From contig NZ_SMBY01000014.1 in the NCBI RefSeq assembly GCF_004342665.1, positions 1 to 64,000 of the forward strand: a stretch of 64,000 nucleotides of DNA, written 5' to 3'. Each line of letters starts with the position of its first letter. The stretch's first letter is position 1. The notes below the pieces were generated by a model that was given only the letters and a program-made list of their open reading frames with translations, searched no databases and was not told the origin of the DNA. Source of the DNA: Samsonia erythrinae (GTDB lineage Bacteria > Pseudomonadota > Gammaproteobacteria > Enterobacterales > Enterobacteriaceae). Below are positions 29,251-40,560 of this stretch, one piece after another. The position numbers and the translations under genes are program-made.

Positions 29251-31722
29251 ATGTCTCGGGATGACCGCGAACCTATCGGACGCAAAAGTAACGCGTCAAA
29301 ACGTAAGCCTGAACGTAAACAGGCGATACGACGTCGCAGGGATGACGACTATGATGATGACGACTACGACGATTATCAGGACGACTATGACGATGATGAT
29401 GGCGGCGAAACCATGACGCGTAAACCGCAGAGAAAACGACGCTGGCTGGGGCTGGCGATTAAGCTGTTTCTGATTTTTGCCGTGACGATGGCGATTTATG
29501 GCGTCTATCTCGACAGTCAGATCCGCAGCCGTATTGAAGGCAAGGTCTGGCAACTGCCTGCCGCCGTTTATGGCCGTATGGTCAACCTTGAACCCGGTAT
29601 GGCCTATAGTCAGAAAGAGATGATCAGCCTGCTGGAGGGGATGCAATACCGTCAGGTGAGCCGCATTACCCGACCGGGAGAGTTTAGCGTGCGTGGTAAC
29701 AGCATCGACATGCTGCGCCGTCCGTTTGATTTTCCCGACGGGAAAGAAGGGCAGATTCAGGCGCGCCTGACGTTTGCCAATGATCGGTTGTCGCAGATCC
29801 AGAATCTGGATAATCAGCGTCAGTTCGGCTTTTTCCGTCTCGATCCGAAGCTGATCACCATGATGCAGTCGCCGAACGGTGAACAGCGTCTGTTCGTCCC
29901 GCGTGCGGGTTTCCCCGATCTGCTCGTTGATACGCTGATCGCGACCGAAGACCGCCATTTCTACGAACATGACGGCATTAGCCTGTACTCCATCGGGCGG
30001 GCGTTTCTGGCGAATATCACCGCCGGGCGTGCGGTACAGGGCGGCAGTACGCTGACGCAACAGTTAGTCAAGAACCTGTTCCTGACCAACGAGCGCTCGC
30101 TGTGGCGTAAGGCTAACGAAGCCTATATGGCGCTGATCATGGACTACCGTTATAGCAAGGATCGTATCCTTGAGCTGTATCTTAACGAGGTCTATCTCGG
30201 ACAGAGTGGTAACGATCAGATCCGGGGCTTCCCGCTGGCGAGCCTGTACTATTTTGGCCGGCCGGTAAATGAACTGAGTCTCGATCAGCAGGCGCTGCTG
30301 GTGGGGATGGTGAAAGGCGCGTCGCTATATAACCCGTGGCGTAACCCGAAGATTACGTTAGAGCGGCGTAATCTGGTGCTGCGTCTGTTACAGAATCAGC
30401 AGGTGATTGATGCCGATCTGTATAACATGCTGAGCGCGCGTCCGCTGGGCGTGCAGCCGAGAGGCGGCGTCATCAGTCCACAGCCTGCGTTTATGCAATT
30501 GGTGCGTCAGGAACTGCAACAGCGGCTTGGCGACAAAGTTAACGATCTGTCCGGCGTGAAGATCTTTACGACGCTCGATCCGGTCTCGCAGGATGCGGCG
30601 GAAAAAGCCGTGGAGGTTGGCGTTCCGGCACTGCGTGCCGGCCGTAACGTCAGCGATCTGGAAGCCGCGATGGTGATTGTCGATCGCTTCAGCGGTGAAA
30701 TCCGCGCGATGGTCGGTGGTTCGCAGACGCAGTATGCCGGGTTTAACCGGGCGCTTCAGGCGCGCCGTCCCATCGGGTCGCTGGCGAAACCCGCAACCTA
30801 TCTGACGGCGCTGAGCCAGCCGGATACCTATCGCTTAAATACGCTGCTGGCTGATGAACCGCTGTCGATCAAGCAGTCCAACGGGCAGTTGTGGCAGCCG
30901 AAGAACTACGATCGCCAGTTCCGTGGTCGTGTCATGTTGGTTGATGCGCTGGCGAATTCGTTGAACGTCCCGACGGTAAATCTGGGGATGGCCGTGGGGC
31001 TGGATCAGATCACCGCGACGCTGAAGCGTTTGGGGATCCCTGAGAGTGTGATTCAGCCCGTACCGGCGATGCTGCTGGGGGCGATCAGCCTGACGCCGAT
31101 GGAAGTGGCGCAGGAGTACCAGACGATCGCCAGCGGCGGCAACCGCGCGCCGCTGTCTTCACTGCGTTCGGTGATTGCGGAAGATGGCACGGTGCTGTAT
31201 CAGAGCTTCCCGCAGGCTGAACGCGCCGTTCCCGCTCAGGCGGCATACCTGACGCTGTACGGTATGCAGCAGGTCGTCGCGCGCGGCACATCGCGCTCGC
31301 TGGCGGTGAAATTCCCGAATTACCATCTGGCGGCGAAAACGGGGACGACCAACGACCTGCGTGACAGCTGGTTTGCCGGGATTGACGGCAAAGAGGTGGC
31401 GATTAGCTGGGTGGGGCGCGATAACAACGGCCCGGCCAAGCTGACCGGCGCCAATGGCGCGCTGACCATTTATCGTCGCTATCTGGAAAATCAGACGCCG
31501 CTGCCGCTGATGCTGACGCCGCCGGAAGGCATTACAACCATGACGGTTGACCCCAGCGGTAATTTCATCTGTAACGGCAGCAGCGCCGGACGCGTCTTGC
31601 CGGTCTGGACAGATAACCCACAGGCGTTGTGTCAGACCAGCCAGCCGCAGCCTTCCGCGCCGCAGGAAGAGCAAGAGGGTGAAGGCGTGCCCGGCTGGAT
31701 CAGACAAATGTTTGGTCAATAA
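29251..31722 (+). CDS. mrcB: Penicillin-binding protein 1B (bifunctional transglycosylase/transpeptidase)
   Basis: PBP1B polymerises and cross-links peptidoglycan in the periplasm. The start at 29251 ([12 protein letters not shown]) gives 823 residues and matches the E. coli N-terminus; a 19-codon upstream extension does not. The cytoplasmic tail has an Asp/Tyr-rich run (about residues 31-55), then one membrane segment (about 70-90). The UB2H domain is followed by glycosyltransferase motif [12 protein letters not shown] with catalytic Glu, and transpeptidase motifs SLAK, SLN and KTGTTND. The C-terminus ends WIRQMFGQ. Confidence 0.96.
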   Translation: MSRDDREPIGRKSNASKRKPERKQAIRRRRDDDYDDDDYDDYQDDYDDDDGGETMTRKPQRKRRWLGLAIKLFLIFAVTMAIYGVYLDSQIRSRIEGKVWQLPAAVYGRMVNLEPGMAYSQKEMISLLEGMQYRQVSRITRPGEFSVRGNSIDMLRRPFDFPDGKEGQIQARLTFANDRLSQIQNLDNQRQFGFFRLDPKLITMMQSPNGEQRLFVPRAGFPDLLVDTLIATEDRHFYEHDGISLYSIGRAFLANITAGRAVQGGSTLTQQLVKNLFLTNERSLWRKANEAYMALIMDYRYSKDRILELYLNEVYLGQSGNDQIRGFPLASLYYFGRPVNELSLDQQALLVGMVKGASLYNPWRNPKITLERRNLVLRLLQNQQVIDADLYNMLSARPLGVQPRGGVISPQPAFMQLVRQELQQRLGDKVNDLSGVKIFTTLDPVSQDAAEKAVEVGVPALRAGRNVSDLEAAMVIVDRFSGEIRAMVGGSQTQYAGFNRALQARRPIGSLAKPATYLTALSQPDTYRLNTLLADEPLSIKQSNGQLWQPKNYDRQFRGRVMLVDALANSLNVPTVNLGMAVGLDQITATLKRLGIPESVIQPVPAMLLGAISLTPMEVAQEYQTIASGGNRAPLSSLRSVIAEDGTVLYQSFPQAERAVPAQAAYLTLYGMQQVVARGTSRSLAVKFPNYHLAAKTGTTNDLRDSWFAGIDGKEVAISWVGRDNNGPAKLTGANGALTIYRRYLENQTPLPLMLTPPEGITTMTVDPSGNFICNGSSAGRVLPVWTDNPQALCQTSQPQPSAPQEEQEGEGVPGWIRQMFGQ

Positions 31723-31733
31723 CCTTTCTCTCT

Positions 31734-31759
31734 GCCCCCGGTGTTCCCGGGGGCTTTTT
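31734..31759 (+). terminator. Rho-independent terminator after mrcB
   Basis: GCCCCCGG and CCGGGGGC (31734-31741 and 31747-31754) form an 8-bp G+C-rich stem followed by TTTTT. Confidence 0.9.
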
Positions 31760-31868
31760 CTTGTGATTGTCGCCGTTGACTGACCGCGACGGCTTTCTCC
31801 GCTCGCGCATTCTGACGCCAACGGGTAAATGTCTTGCGATTGATATTCCGTTGCGCCTATCATGCTGC

Positions 31869-31887
31869 CTTTATCGAAATCATTATC
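31869..31887. promoter_or_regulatory. Putative Fur box upstream of fhuCDB
   Basis: The site ends in ATCATTATC, a perfect right half of the Fur consensus, and matches 13 of 19 positions overall. It is 90 bases before the fhuC start, which fits iron-repressed transcription of siderophore uptake genes. Confidence 0.6.
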
Positions 31888-31976
31888 GTTCTCTTTTAGC
31901 TCAATGATTGCCCGTATCGATTGCCGTTCACCTCTTTTTTACGGTCTACGGGCGACATGAAAAACTCAAAAACGCT

Positions 31977-32774
31977 ATGCAAAATCAAACTGTATTGCCT
32001 GATACCACCTTCAGACTGGACGACGTTAGCTTTTCCGTTGCCGGACGTACGCTCTTACATCCTTTGTCCATTACGTTTCCCGTCGGGAAGGTGTGCGGTC
32101 TGATCGGGCACAATGGTTCCGGTAAATCCACGTTGCTGAAAATGTTAGGACGCCATCAGGCTGCCTGTAGCGGCACCGTATTGTTGGGGGAACAAGCCGT
32201 CGAACGCTGGGACAGCAAAGCCTTCGCCCGTCAGGTTGCCTATTTGCCGCAACAGCTTCCCGCCGCTGAAGGGATGACCGTGCGCGAACTGGTTGCCGTG
32301 GGGCGCTATCCGTGGCATGGCGCATTAGGCCGTTTCGGTAGCGTCGATCGGGAAAAGGTCGAAGAAGCTATCATGCTGGTGGGACTGAAGCCGTTCGCTA
32401 ACCGTCTGGTCGACAGCCTGTCCGGTGGGGAAAGACAGCGCGCCTGGTTGGCGATGACGGTGGCGCAGGATAGCCGCTGCCTGTTGCTGGATGAGCCAAC
32501 GTCTGCGCTGGATATTGCGCATCAGGTCGAGGTGCTGGCGCTGATTCAACGTATGAGCCGCGAACGCGGCATCACGGTGATTGCGGTGTTGCACGATATC
32601 AATATGGCGGCGCGTTATTGCGATCGTCTGGTGGCGCTGCGCGGCGGTAACATGATCGCGCAAGGTGAGCCTGTCGCGCTGATGCAAGGGGACGTGCTGG
32701 AAAGTATTTACGGTATTCCTATGGGAATTCTGCCTCATCCGGCTGGTGGCGCACCGGTCAGCTTTGTTTGTTAA
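31977..32774 (+). CDS. fhuC: Ferric hydroxamate ABC transporter ATP-binding protein
   Basis: FhuC powers import of ferric hydroxamates (ferrichrome type) across the inner membrane. From ATG 31977 the protein has 265 residues, the E. coli length. Motifs are Walker A GHNGSGKST, Q-loop LPQQ, signature LSGGERQR, Walker B CLLLDEP and H-loop VLHDIN. No clear ribosome-binding site precedes this ATG; the frame is open to a TTG at 31908, so the start is set by similarity. It is first in fhuC-fhuD-fhuB. Confidence 0.94.
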   Translation: MQNQTVLPDTTFRLDDVSFSVAGRTLLHPLSITFPVGKVCGLIGHNGSGKSTLLKMLGRHQAACSGTVLLGEQAVERWDSKAFARQVAYLPQQLPAAEGMTVRELVAVGRYPWHGALGRFGSVDREKVEEAIMLVGLKPFANRLVDSLSGGERQRAWLAMTVAQDSRCLLLDEPTSALDIAHQVEVLALIQRMSRERGITVIAVLHDINMAARYCDRLVALRGGNMIAQGEPVALMQGDVLESIYGIPMGILPHPAGGAPVSFVC

Positions 32775-32790
32775 CTCGGTTTACTTGCTA

Positions 32791-33714
32791 ATGATGCCTG
32801 AATTTTTTTCTTCTCGTTCTCCTGACCCCCTGCGTCGCCGGTTACTGACCGCGCTGATGCTGTCGCCACTGATGTATTCAGCCGTGAGCCGCGGGGCGAT
32901 GGTCAGCACGCCCGATCTGACGCGGATTGTGGCGCTGGAATGGCAGCCCGCGGAGTTGCTGTTGGCGCTGGGGATTGTACCGTTCGCCATCGCGGACAAG
33001 CGTAACTATACCCAGTGGGTAGAAGAGCCGGCACTACCCGATTCGGTGATTGACGTCGGGATGCGTACCGAGCCTAATCTGGAATTGCTGGCCCAGATTG
33101 CGCCGTCGCTCATTCTTTACGCCGAGGGGTATGGGCCGTCGGCCACAAAAATGTCGCGTATCTCGCCGATGATGGGCTTTAACTTCAACAACGAGCAGGG
33201 AAAACCGTTGACGACGGCACAGGTGTCATTAATGAAACTGGCCGATACGCTCAATATAAAAACGACCGGAGAGCGGCATCTGGCCGAGCTGGAACAGTTC
33301 CTCCAGCAGGAAAAAATCACGCTCCAGCCGTATACCCAGCGGCCTTTGTTACTCATCACGATAGTCGATAGCCGCCATATTCTGGTGATAGGTAAAAACA
33401 GCCTGTTTCAGGAAGTGATGGATCGCATCGGGATAGAGAATGCCTGGCGTGGCGAAACCAGTTTCTGGGGGAGTACGATTGTCGGGATTGAGCGTCTGGC
33501 GGGCATCGGTGATGCCAACGTCATCTGTTTTGAGCATGACGATAGCGCCACGTTCGCGCAGCTTGATGAGAACCCGATCTGGCAGGCCATGCCGTTTGTA
33601 CGGCAACGGCGTTTGCAGCGTGTACCCGCCGTCTGGTTGTATGGCGGAACACTGTCTGCGATGCGCTTCTGCCGCGTGCTGAACCAGGCGCTGGAGGCGA
33701 AACATCATGCCTAA
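32791..33714 (+). CDS. fhuD: Ferric hydroxamate periplasmic binding protein
   Basis: FhuD captures ferric hydroxamates in the periplasm and delivers them to FhuB. The 307-residue protein (start 32791 or the adjacent ATG 32794) has a twin-arginine-like signal PLRRRLLTALMLSP. The class III binding-protein body includes RIVALEWQPAELLLALG, PDSVIDVGMRTEPNLELL and the C-terminal RVPAVWLYGGTLSAMRF, all shared with FhuD. It starts 17 bases after fhuC and overlaps fhuB by eight bases. Confidence 0.94.
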   Translation: MMPEFFSSRSPDPLRRRLLTALMLSPLMYSAVSRGAMVSTPDLTRIVALEWQPAELLLALGIVPFAIADKRNYTQWVEEPALPDSVIDVGMRTEPNLELLAQIAPSLILYAEGYGPSATKMSRISPMMGFNFNNEQGKPLTTAQVSLMKLADTLNIKTTGERHLAELEQFLQQEKITLQPYTQRPLLLITIVDSRHILVIGKNSLFQEVMDRIGIENAWRGETSFWGSTIVGIERLAGIGDANVICFEHDDSATFAQLDENPIWQAMPFVRQRRLQRVPAVWLYGGTLSAMRFCRVLNQALEAKHHA

Positions 33715-35737
33715 TCCTCTGTCGGTGAAAACCCTGCACGGGTCAAGGCGCGCAGTCCCTGCGCTGCTACTCCCGACGATGCTGTTCGGGGGATTGTTTG
33801 TCGCACTATTGGCGATAGGCGCCCACAATTTGCAGCAGCAATTGCCGTTTTCGCAGTGGTTACGCGGGCTCACGCAGCCGGCATTAGACGATATGCCGCA
33901 GCTCCTGTTTCATTACAGCCTCTTACCGCGTATGACGCTGGCGCTGCTGATTGGCGCGGGGCTGGGGCTATGCGGCGTACTGTTTCAGCAGGTTTTGCGC
34001 AATCCGTTGGCGGAACCGTCGACGCTGGGCATTGCGACAGGCGCGCAGCTCGGGATCACGATCGTGACGCTGTGGGCGCTGCCCGGCGGCGCATGGCTCC
34101 ATCAGGTGGCGGCGATGCTTGGGGCGCTGGTCATCGGGGGGCTGGTCTTTGGCGTCGCCTGGGGTAAGCGGCTGTCACCGGTGACGCTGATATTGGCGGG
34201 GCTGGTGCTGAGCTTCTACTGTGGTGCGGTCAACCAACTGCTGGTGCTCTTCCACCACGAACGTCTTCAGGGCGAGTTCCTGTGGAGCAGCGGGGTGCTG
34301 AATCAGCAGAGCTGGAGCAATGTGCTGTTTGTCCTGCCGCGTCTGTTGGTGTGTTTTGTTCTGGCGCTGTTGCTGATTCGTCCGTTAACCCTGCTGGGAT
34401 TGGATGACGGTGTTGCGCGCAATCTGGGGCTTGGGTTATCGCTGGCGCGGTTGAGTGCGCTGGGATTGGGGATCTTCCTGTGCGCGCAGTTGGTGAATGC
34501 CGCAGGCATTATTGGTTTTATTGGCCTGTTTGCACCGCTGTTGGCGAAGATGTTAGGGGCGCGCCGTTTATTCCATCGCCTCTTGTTAGCGCCGCTGCTG
34601 GGGGCGCTGCTGCTGGGCGTAACCGATCAGTGCGTTATCTGGCTGAGCCGGGTGTGGTTCGAGGTGCCTACGGGGGCTGCGACCGCGTTGATCGGCGCGC
34701 CATTGCTGTTATGGCTGCTACCTCGCCTGCGTAATAACGCTCAACCTGCGCCGGTCGACAATCATCAAACGCTAACGGTCGAGCGCCGATTGTGGGGAAA
34801 ATGGCTGGCGATCGGCATTGTATTGCTGGCGCTGGTGCTGGTTATCGCGCTGATGTTAGGAAAAGGTGCGGCGGGCTGGCAGTGGGGGGGCGGGGATATC
34901 TCCGCATCGCTTCTCTCATGGCGCTGGCCTCGGGTTCTGGCGGCGCTGACGGCTGGCGCAATGCTGGCGGTGGCGGGGACGCTCATCCAGAAGCTGACGG
35001 GCAACCCGATGGGGAGCCCGGAAGTGCTGGGGATCAGTTCTGGCGCATCGTTTGGCATTGTGATTTTGTTGCTTTTCATTCCCGGCAACGCGTTCATCTG
35101 GCTGCTTCCTGCCGGTAGTGCCGGTGCGGCCTTGACGCTGCTTACCATCGTCATTGTCGCCGGGCGGGGCGGTTTTTCCACCCAGCGTATGCTATTGGCC
35201 GGGATCGCGCTGAGTATGGCGTTTTCTACGGTGATTGCACTGTTGCTAGCCAGCGGCGATCCGCGCATGTCTACCGTGCTGACCTGGCTGTCAGGCTCCA
35301 CCTATGCGGTTGAGCCTGCCGAGGCGATACGCACGGCGTTGCTTGCTGTCTTGTTACTGCTCATCGTCCCGCTCTGTCAGCGCTGGCTGCGTATTCTGCC
35401 GCTGGGGTCGACAACGGCGCGATCGCTGGGGATGGCGGTGACGCCGGTCCGTCTGCTGGTTTTGCTTCTGGCCTCGATACTGACCGCGATGGCCACGCTG
35501 CTGGTCGGGCCGATGAGCTTTGTTGGTTTAATGGCGCCGCATATGGCGCGGATGCTGGGCTTTAACCGCGTGTTGCCACAAGTTGTCAGCGCGGCATTGA
35601 TTGGCGGGGCGCTGATGGTGATGGCGGACTGGTTTGGCCGAATGATCCTTTTCCCTTTCCAGGTTCCGGCAGGGCTACTGGCGACATTCATTGGCGCGCC
35701 TTACTTTGTCTATTTACTGCGCCGGCAGGTGAAATAA
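33707..35737 (+). CDS. fhuB: Ferric hydroxamate ABC transporter permease (fused double domain)
   Basis: FhuB is the membrane channel for ferric hydroxamates. The 676-residue protein is a tandem fusion of two FecCD-type halves, each with a hallmark turn: NPLAEPSTLGIATGAQLG in the first half, NPMGSPEVLGISSGASFG in the second. About twenty membrane segments are expected. It overlaps fhuD by eight bases. No fhuA receptor gene lies beside this cluster, unlike in E. coli. Confidence 0.95.
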   Translation: MPNPLSVKTLHGSRRAVPALLLPTMLFGGLFVALLAIGAHNLQQQLPFSQWLRGLTQPALDDMPQLLFHYSLLPRMTLALLIGAGLGLCGVLFQQVLRNPLAEPSTLGIATGAQLGITIVTLWALPGGAWLHQVAAMLGALVIGGLVFGVAWGKRLSPVTLILAGLVLSFYCGAVNQLLVLFHHERLQGEFLWSSGVLNQQSWSNVLFVLPRLLVCFVLALLLIRPLTLLGLDDGVARNLGLGLSLARLSALGLGIFLCAQLVNAAGIIGFIGLFAPLLAKMLGARRLFHRLLLAPLLGALLLGVTDQCVIWLSRVWFEVPTGAATALIGAPLLLWLLPRLRNNAQPAPVDNHQTLTVERRLWGKWLAIGIVLLALVLVIALMLGKGAAGWQWGGGDISASLLSWRWPRVLAALTAGAMLAVAGTLIQKLTGNPMGSPEVLGISSGASFGIVILLLFIPGNAFIWLLPAGSAGAALTLLTIVIVAGRGGFSTQRMLLAGIALSMAFSTVIALLLASGDPRMSTVLTWLSGSTYAVEPAEAIRTALLAVLLLLIVPLCQRWLRILPLGSTTARSLGMAVTPVRLLVLLLASILTAMATLLVGPMSFVGLMAPHMARMLGFNRVLPQVVSAALIGGALMVMADWFGRMILFPFQVPAGLLATFIGAPYFVYLLRRQVK

Positions 35738-35793
35738 GGCGCGTCAGGTGTCGGCGCGCTGGTGGAAGGAACGCTGGATAATCGTCTGACGAT

Positions 35794-35826
35794 CAGCGGC
35801 GGTATCCGCGAGTGACGCCGCCGCTG
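35794..35826. terminator. Hairpin between fhuB and hemL
   Basis: CAGCGGCGG (35794-35802) and CCGCCGCTG (35818-35826) form a 9-bp stem with a 15-base loop between convergent genes. No T-run follows, so function is inferred from position. Confidence 0.4.
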
Positions 35827-35834
35827 AGAGGACG

Positions 35835-37115
<1,281 letters not shown>

Positions 37116-37287
37116 TACGCAGTCCTGACTGGTCTTAATCGTAAAATGTACGGGTATTCTAATGAACTGACTGCCGTTATGAAATCGTTGTTCAACAGAT
37201 GCAGGTCTCTTCGTATTCTATTTTGGTCACATAGGCAGTTTCATCCTTAAGGGGTAACATAGTTACTCTTATTTCTCTTTTTTGGTT

Positions 37288-38703
37288 ATGACCGTTGTGA
37301 TCAGACTTTCTGCACCCGTTTTTTCTGCGGTGGAGCGTCGTGCTGCCATCGCACAATTTGTTCGGCGCGATAAAACCCCTGTGTTGATTCTTCTGCTGGC
37401 GGCGATAGTGGGGACGTTAACCGGGTTGCTCGGTGTGGCATTTGAACGTTCGGTGAACTGGGTAATACAGCAGCGCGTAGAACTCTTGGCACACTTGCCG
37501 GAAAGTGGAATGAGCTGGCTTGTTGCCGCAGCGATGTCTGCTGTACTGGCGGTGTGGGGATATTTTCTGGTTCGGCGCTTCGCTCCAGAAGCCGGCGGAT
37601 CGGGGATTCCCGAGATTGGGGGGGCTTTAGAAGAACTCAGACCGGTACGTTGGTGGCGCGTATTGCCCGTTAAGTTTTTTGGCGGCATTGGCACGCTCGG
37701 GTCGGGAATGGTGTTGGGGCGTGAAGGGCCGACGGTACAGCTGGGGGCAAATATTGGTGGTATGGTTGCGGACATGTTGCCCAAAAGGCAGCAGGATGGA
37801 CGTCACTCATTACTGGCTACCGGCGCGGCTGCCGGGCTATCCGCCGCCTTTAATGCGCCATTGGCCGGAATACTTTTTATCATTGAGGAAATGCGGCCGC
37901 AGTTCCGCTATAGCCTAATCTCGATTAAAGCGGTATTCATCGGCGTCATTATGTCGAGCATCGTATTTCGTCTCTTCAACGGCGAGCAGGCGGTGATCGA
38001 TATAGGGCAACTCCCTTCCGCACCGCTCAAGACGCTGTGGTTATATTTGATGCTTGGGATTATTTTTGGCGTCGTCGGTGTGGTGTTTAATGCCATGGTT
38101 TTACGTACTCAGGCGCTGTTTTTGGCTTTTCATGGTAAACGGATGTCACGTTTCCTGCTGGTTGGCGCGCTGGCGGGCGGTCTTTGTGGCGTGCTGTCTG
38201 TCGTTTTTCATGAAGCAACCGGAGGCGGGTTTACGCTTATCCCACTCGCGTCGGCGGAGCATTACAGCATCAGTATGCTATTGGGGATCTTTATAATCCG
38301 CGTCTTCATGACGCTGCTTTGTTTCGGATCGGGCGCTCCAGGGGGGATTTTTGCGCCGATGCTGGCGTTGGGAACGCTGCTCGGCGCCGCGTTTGGTATG
38401 GTGGCCAGCCAGTTATTTCCTGATTATGCCATTGGAGCCAGCACGTTTGCTGTGGCAGGTATGGGGGCGTTGTTCACGGCATCGGTTCGCGCTCCGCTCA
38501 CCGGCATCGTTCTGGTTTTGGAAATGACTGACAACTATCAATTGATCTTACCCATGATCGTGACGTGTCTGGGTGCGACGCTTTTGGCGCAGTTCCTGGG
38601 AGGGAAGCCGCTATATTCTTCTATTCTGGCGAGGACGTTGCAGCGACAGACGTTGGCTGAGCAGGAGCAGCAGATTAATTCAACAAGTTCTGTCAAATCT
38701 TGA
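37288..38703 (+). CDS. clcA: H+/Cl- exchange transporter ClcA
   Basis: ClcA swaps two chloride ions for one proton across the inner membrane and supports extreme acid resistance in E. coli. From ATG 37288 the protein has 471 residues. Selectivity-filter and gate motifs are all present: GSGIPE, GREGP with the gating Glu, GAPGGIFAP and the inner-gate Tyr in [11 protein letters not shown]. Many hydrophobic segments fit the CLC fold. There is no obvious ribosome-binding site, and a TTG two codons earlier is possible. Confidence 0.94.
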   Translation: MTVVIRLSAPVFSAVERRAAIAQFVRRDKTPVLILLLAAIVGTLTGLLGVAFERSVNWVIQQRVELLAHLPESGMSWLVAAAMSAVLAVWGYFLVRRFAPEAGGSGIPEIGGALEELRPVRWWRVLPVKFFGGIGTLGSGMVLGREGPTVQLGANIGGMVADMLPKRQQDGRHSLLATGAAAGLSAAFNAPLAGILFIIEEMRPQFRYSLISIKAVFIGVIMSSIVFRLFNGEQAVIDIGQLPSAPLKTLWLYLMLGIIFGVVGVVFNAMVLRTQALFLAFHGKRMSRFLLVGALAGGLCGVLSVVFHEATGGGFTLIPLASAEHYSISMLLGIFIIRVFMTLLCFGSGAPGGIFAPMLALGTLLGAAFGMVASQLFPDYAIGASTFAVAGMGALFTASVRAPLTGIVLVLEMTDNYQLILPMIVTCLGATLLAQFLGGKPLYSSILARTLQRQTLAEQEQQINSTSSVKS

Positions 38704-38782
38704 ACGTTTTCGTTTCCTGCCGGATAATAAGGCGATGTGTGTGGGCCTATCACCTGATAAGCCCTGAGTGGGGAGTTAAGAT

Positions 38783-39130
38783 ATGAGCGACGATATGGCA
38801 GCACTGCCTCTGCAATTTACCGATGCAGCGGCGAACAAGGTGAAAAACCTGATTGCTGATGAAGAAAACCCGGAGCTGAAACTGCGCGTGTATATCACGG
38901 GCGGCGGCTGTAGCGGTTTCCAGTATGGTTTTACCTTTGACGATCAGGTCAATGACGGCGATATGACCATTGAGAAACAAGGCGTGTCGTTGGTGGTTGA
39001 TCCGATGAGCCTGCAATATCTGGTTGGCGGCGCGGTGGATTATACCGAAGGTCTGGAAGGTTCCCGCTTCATCGTGACGAATCCGAATGCGAAGACGACC
39101 TGCGGTTGCGGCTCTTCCTTCAGCATCTGA
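38783..39130 (+). CDS. erpA: Iron-sulfur cluster insertion protein ErpA
   Basis: ErpA is an A-type carrier that delivers Fe-S clusters to target proteins such as those of isoprenoid synthesis. The 115-residue protein has the three conserved cysteines: one in [11 protein letters not shown] and two in the [10 protein letters not shown] end. Length matches the family. It lies between clcA and the small secreted protein gene, with its own terminator. Confidence 0.97.
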   Translation: MSDDMAALPLQFTDAAANKVKNLIADEENPELKLRVYITGGGCSGFQYGFTFDDQVNDGDMTIEKQGVSLVVDPMSLQYLVGGAVDYTEGLEGSRFIVTNPNAKTTCGCGSSFSI

Positions 39131-39158
39131 TAGCGCATTGTCGCTATTGATGAGCGAT

Positions 39159-39191
39159 AAAACCGTGTCTCTAATCAGACACGGTTTTTTT
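39159..39191 (+). terminator. Rho-independent terminator after erpA
   Basis: AACCGTGTCT (39161-39170) and AGACACGGTT (39177-39186) form a 10-bp stem with a 6-base loop, followed by a run of T. Confidence 0.9.
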
Positions 39192-39240
39192 ATGTTATGA
39201 GATCGGCCTGACGTTAAACACCGGCATTAAATGACGGTGA

Positions 39241-39519
39241 CTACCATTCAACCGTCACCAGACGGACGTCCGCATTCGACTCCATTTTTGCCACGGTAGT
39301 TGCCTTATTCATCTGAGTTTGCAGAATGCGCGACTCGGTGATTTTAGGCTGAGGTACGGCAAGCGCGTTGCATTTCATTTGATATTGGCCGAAGTGGGAT
39401 ACCACACCACATGACGGAAAAATCGTTAATCGGGCATTAATTTGTCCACTGAGATTTCCTGCATAGGTGGGGCCGCAGGCTGCAATCAGCAAACCTGCGC
39501 AGAGCAACGCACGTTTCAT
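39241..39519 (-). CDS. Small secreted protein of unknown function
   Basis: I do not recognise this gene with confidence. From ATG 39519, preceded by CCAGGT, it encodes 92 residues with a signal peptide (MKRALLCAGLLIAACGPTYA, cleavage after TYA). The mature part starts NLSGQINARLTIFPSCGVV and has two cysteines that could pair. This resembles the first strand of spore-coat-U/chaperone-usher-like pilin domains (…PSC…), and it ends RLVTVEW in the manner of a final beta-strand, but it is much shorter than those domains. E. coli has yadS at this place instead. Confidence 0.65.
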   Translation of the reverse strand: MKRALLCAGLLIAACGPTYAGNLSGQINARLTIFPSCGVVSHFGQYQMKCNALAVPQPKITESRILQTQMNKATTVAKMESNADVRLVTVEW

Positions 39520-39729
39520 ATTTTTACCTGGCGTTAAAGGAACCTGTCGATGCAACATTATTTAATGTTGTTAGTACGAGTGGTCATCAGCGCACCGAGA
39601 GCGGTCTCTATGATCCTATCGTCATGTCCAAGTTATCGGCAGGTGTTGGCGAAGCTATAGACGGTTAGTGTTACAACTTGTGAATGAATGATTCTGTTTT
39701 CATCGCTTTGATTTTACTGGAGTAGTTAT

Positions 39730-40557
39730 TTATTTCGTGAAGGGTTTAGTCTGTTTTAAGGCCGTCAGTTGAGCGCAAATATGCTGCGCCGCCAGTAACA
39801 AACGGGGACCGCTGCGGCTGAACCAGCTCTCATTAACCTCGATGACCGGAACCGTTAACTGCGGCTGCCAGAATGCCTGCGTAGCCGCAAGCTTATCTGA
39901 GGTTCCGCTGACGATAATGACCTGTGGCTGCCGTCTTAATACCTGCTCGCGGCTGACCTGCGGCCACGGAACCGGGCTGTCGGCAAAGATGTTTTCTGCC
40001 CCACAGAGTGAAAGGATTTGGCTTTGCAGCGTTGTCTTTGACGAAGTAAACAGCGGCTGCGTGCCAAATTGAATGAAGACTCGCAGCGGTGAGGCCGTTG
40101 CGTGAGGGCGGCGGCGGAGCGCCTTCATTTTCCGCTGAAAATCTGCGGCGGCCTGTTCGGCTTGTTCTGGATGCTGGCTATAGGCCGCTAACTGCCGTAA
40201 CGCGGCGGGAATATCATCCAGCGTTTTGGGATCCAAATAAATAATGGGAATGGCGAACCCTGCGAGCTGCTCCAGCGGACGCTGCGAATTCCCTTCTCGC
40301 CAGGCCAGAATCAGGTCAGGCTTGAGAGCAAGGATTCGCTCAAGGTTGATTCCTTGCCAGGACGCGACCTGTTCCAGCTTTTTCGCTTCAGGCGGATAAT
40401 CAGACCAGGCGCTGACGGCAATCAGTTGAGCGCCCATACCTGCGGCATAAGCCATCTCCGTCGCGTGTGGGGCGAGACTGATCACCCGTTGCGGAATGGC
40501 ATTCGCGCTGGCGCAGAGCAGCAGTCCGACCAGCCAGCAGAGTAACCTGAAGCGCAT
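39730..40557 (-). CDS. btuF: Vitamin B12 periplasmic binding protein
   Basis: BtuF binds cobalamin in the periplasm for the BtuCD importer. The 275-residue protein has a signal peptide ending ANA and the class III binding-protein body with [38 protein letters not shown] and [10 protein letters not shown], matching BtuF. Its start lies three bases after the mtnN stop, so both are in one operon, as in E. coli; btuC and btuD are not in the window. Confidence 0.95.
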   Translation of the reverse strand: MRFRLLCWLVGLLLCASANAIPQRVISLAPHATEMAYAAGMGAQLIAVSAWSDYPPEAKKLEQVASWQGINLERILALKPDLILAWREGNSQRPLEQLAGFAIPIIYLDPKTLDDIPAALRQLAAYSQHPEQAEQAAADFQRKMKALRRRPHATASPLRVFIQFGTQPLFTSSKTTLQSQILSLCGAENIFADSPVPWPQVSREQVLRRQPQVIIVSGTSDKLAATQAFWQPQLTVPVIEVNESWFSRSGPRLLLAAQHICAQLTALKQTKPFTK

Positions 40558-40560
40558 CGA

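Noticed and set aside
29296-30060. Long antisense frame inside mrcB (254 codons)
   Set aside because: It lies opposite a clearly conserved coding region and its composition (poly-Ile/Val from the Asp-rich run) is a shadow of that gene.
31159-31863. 234-codon antisense frame across the mrcB end
   Set aside because: It spans the conserved transpeptidase region and the terminator; no domain is recognised.
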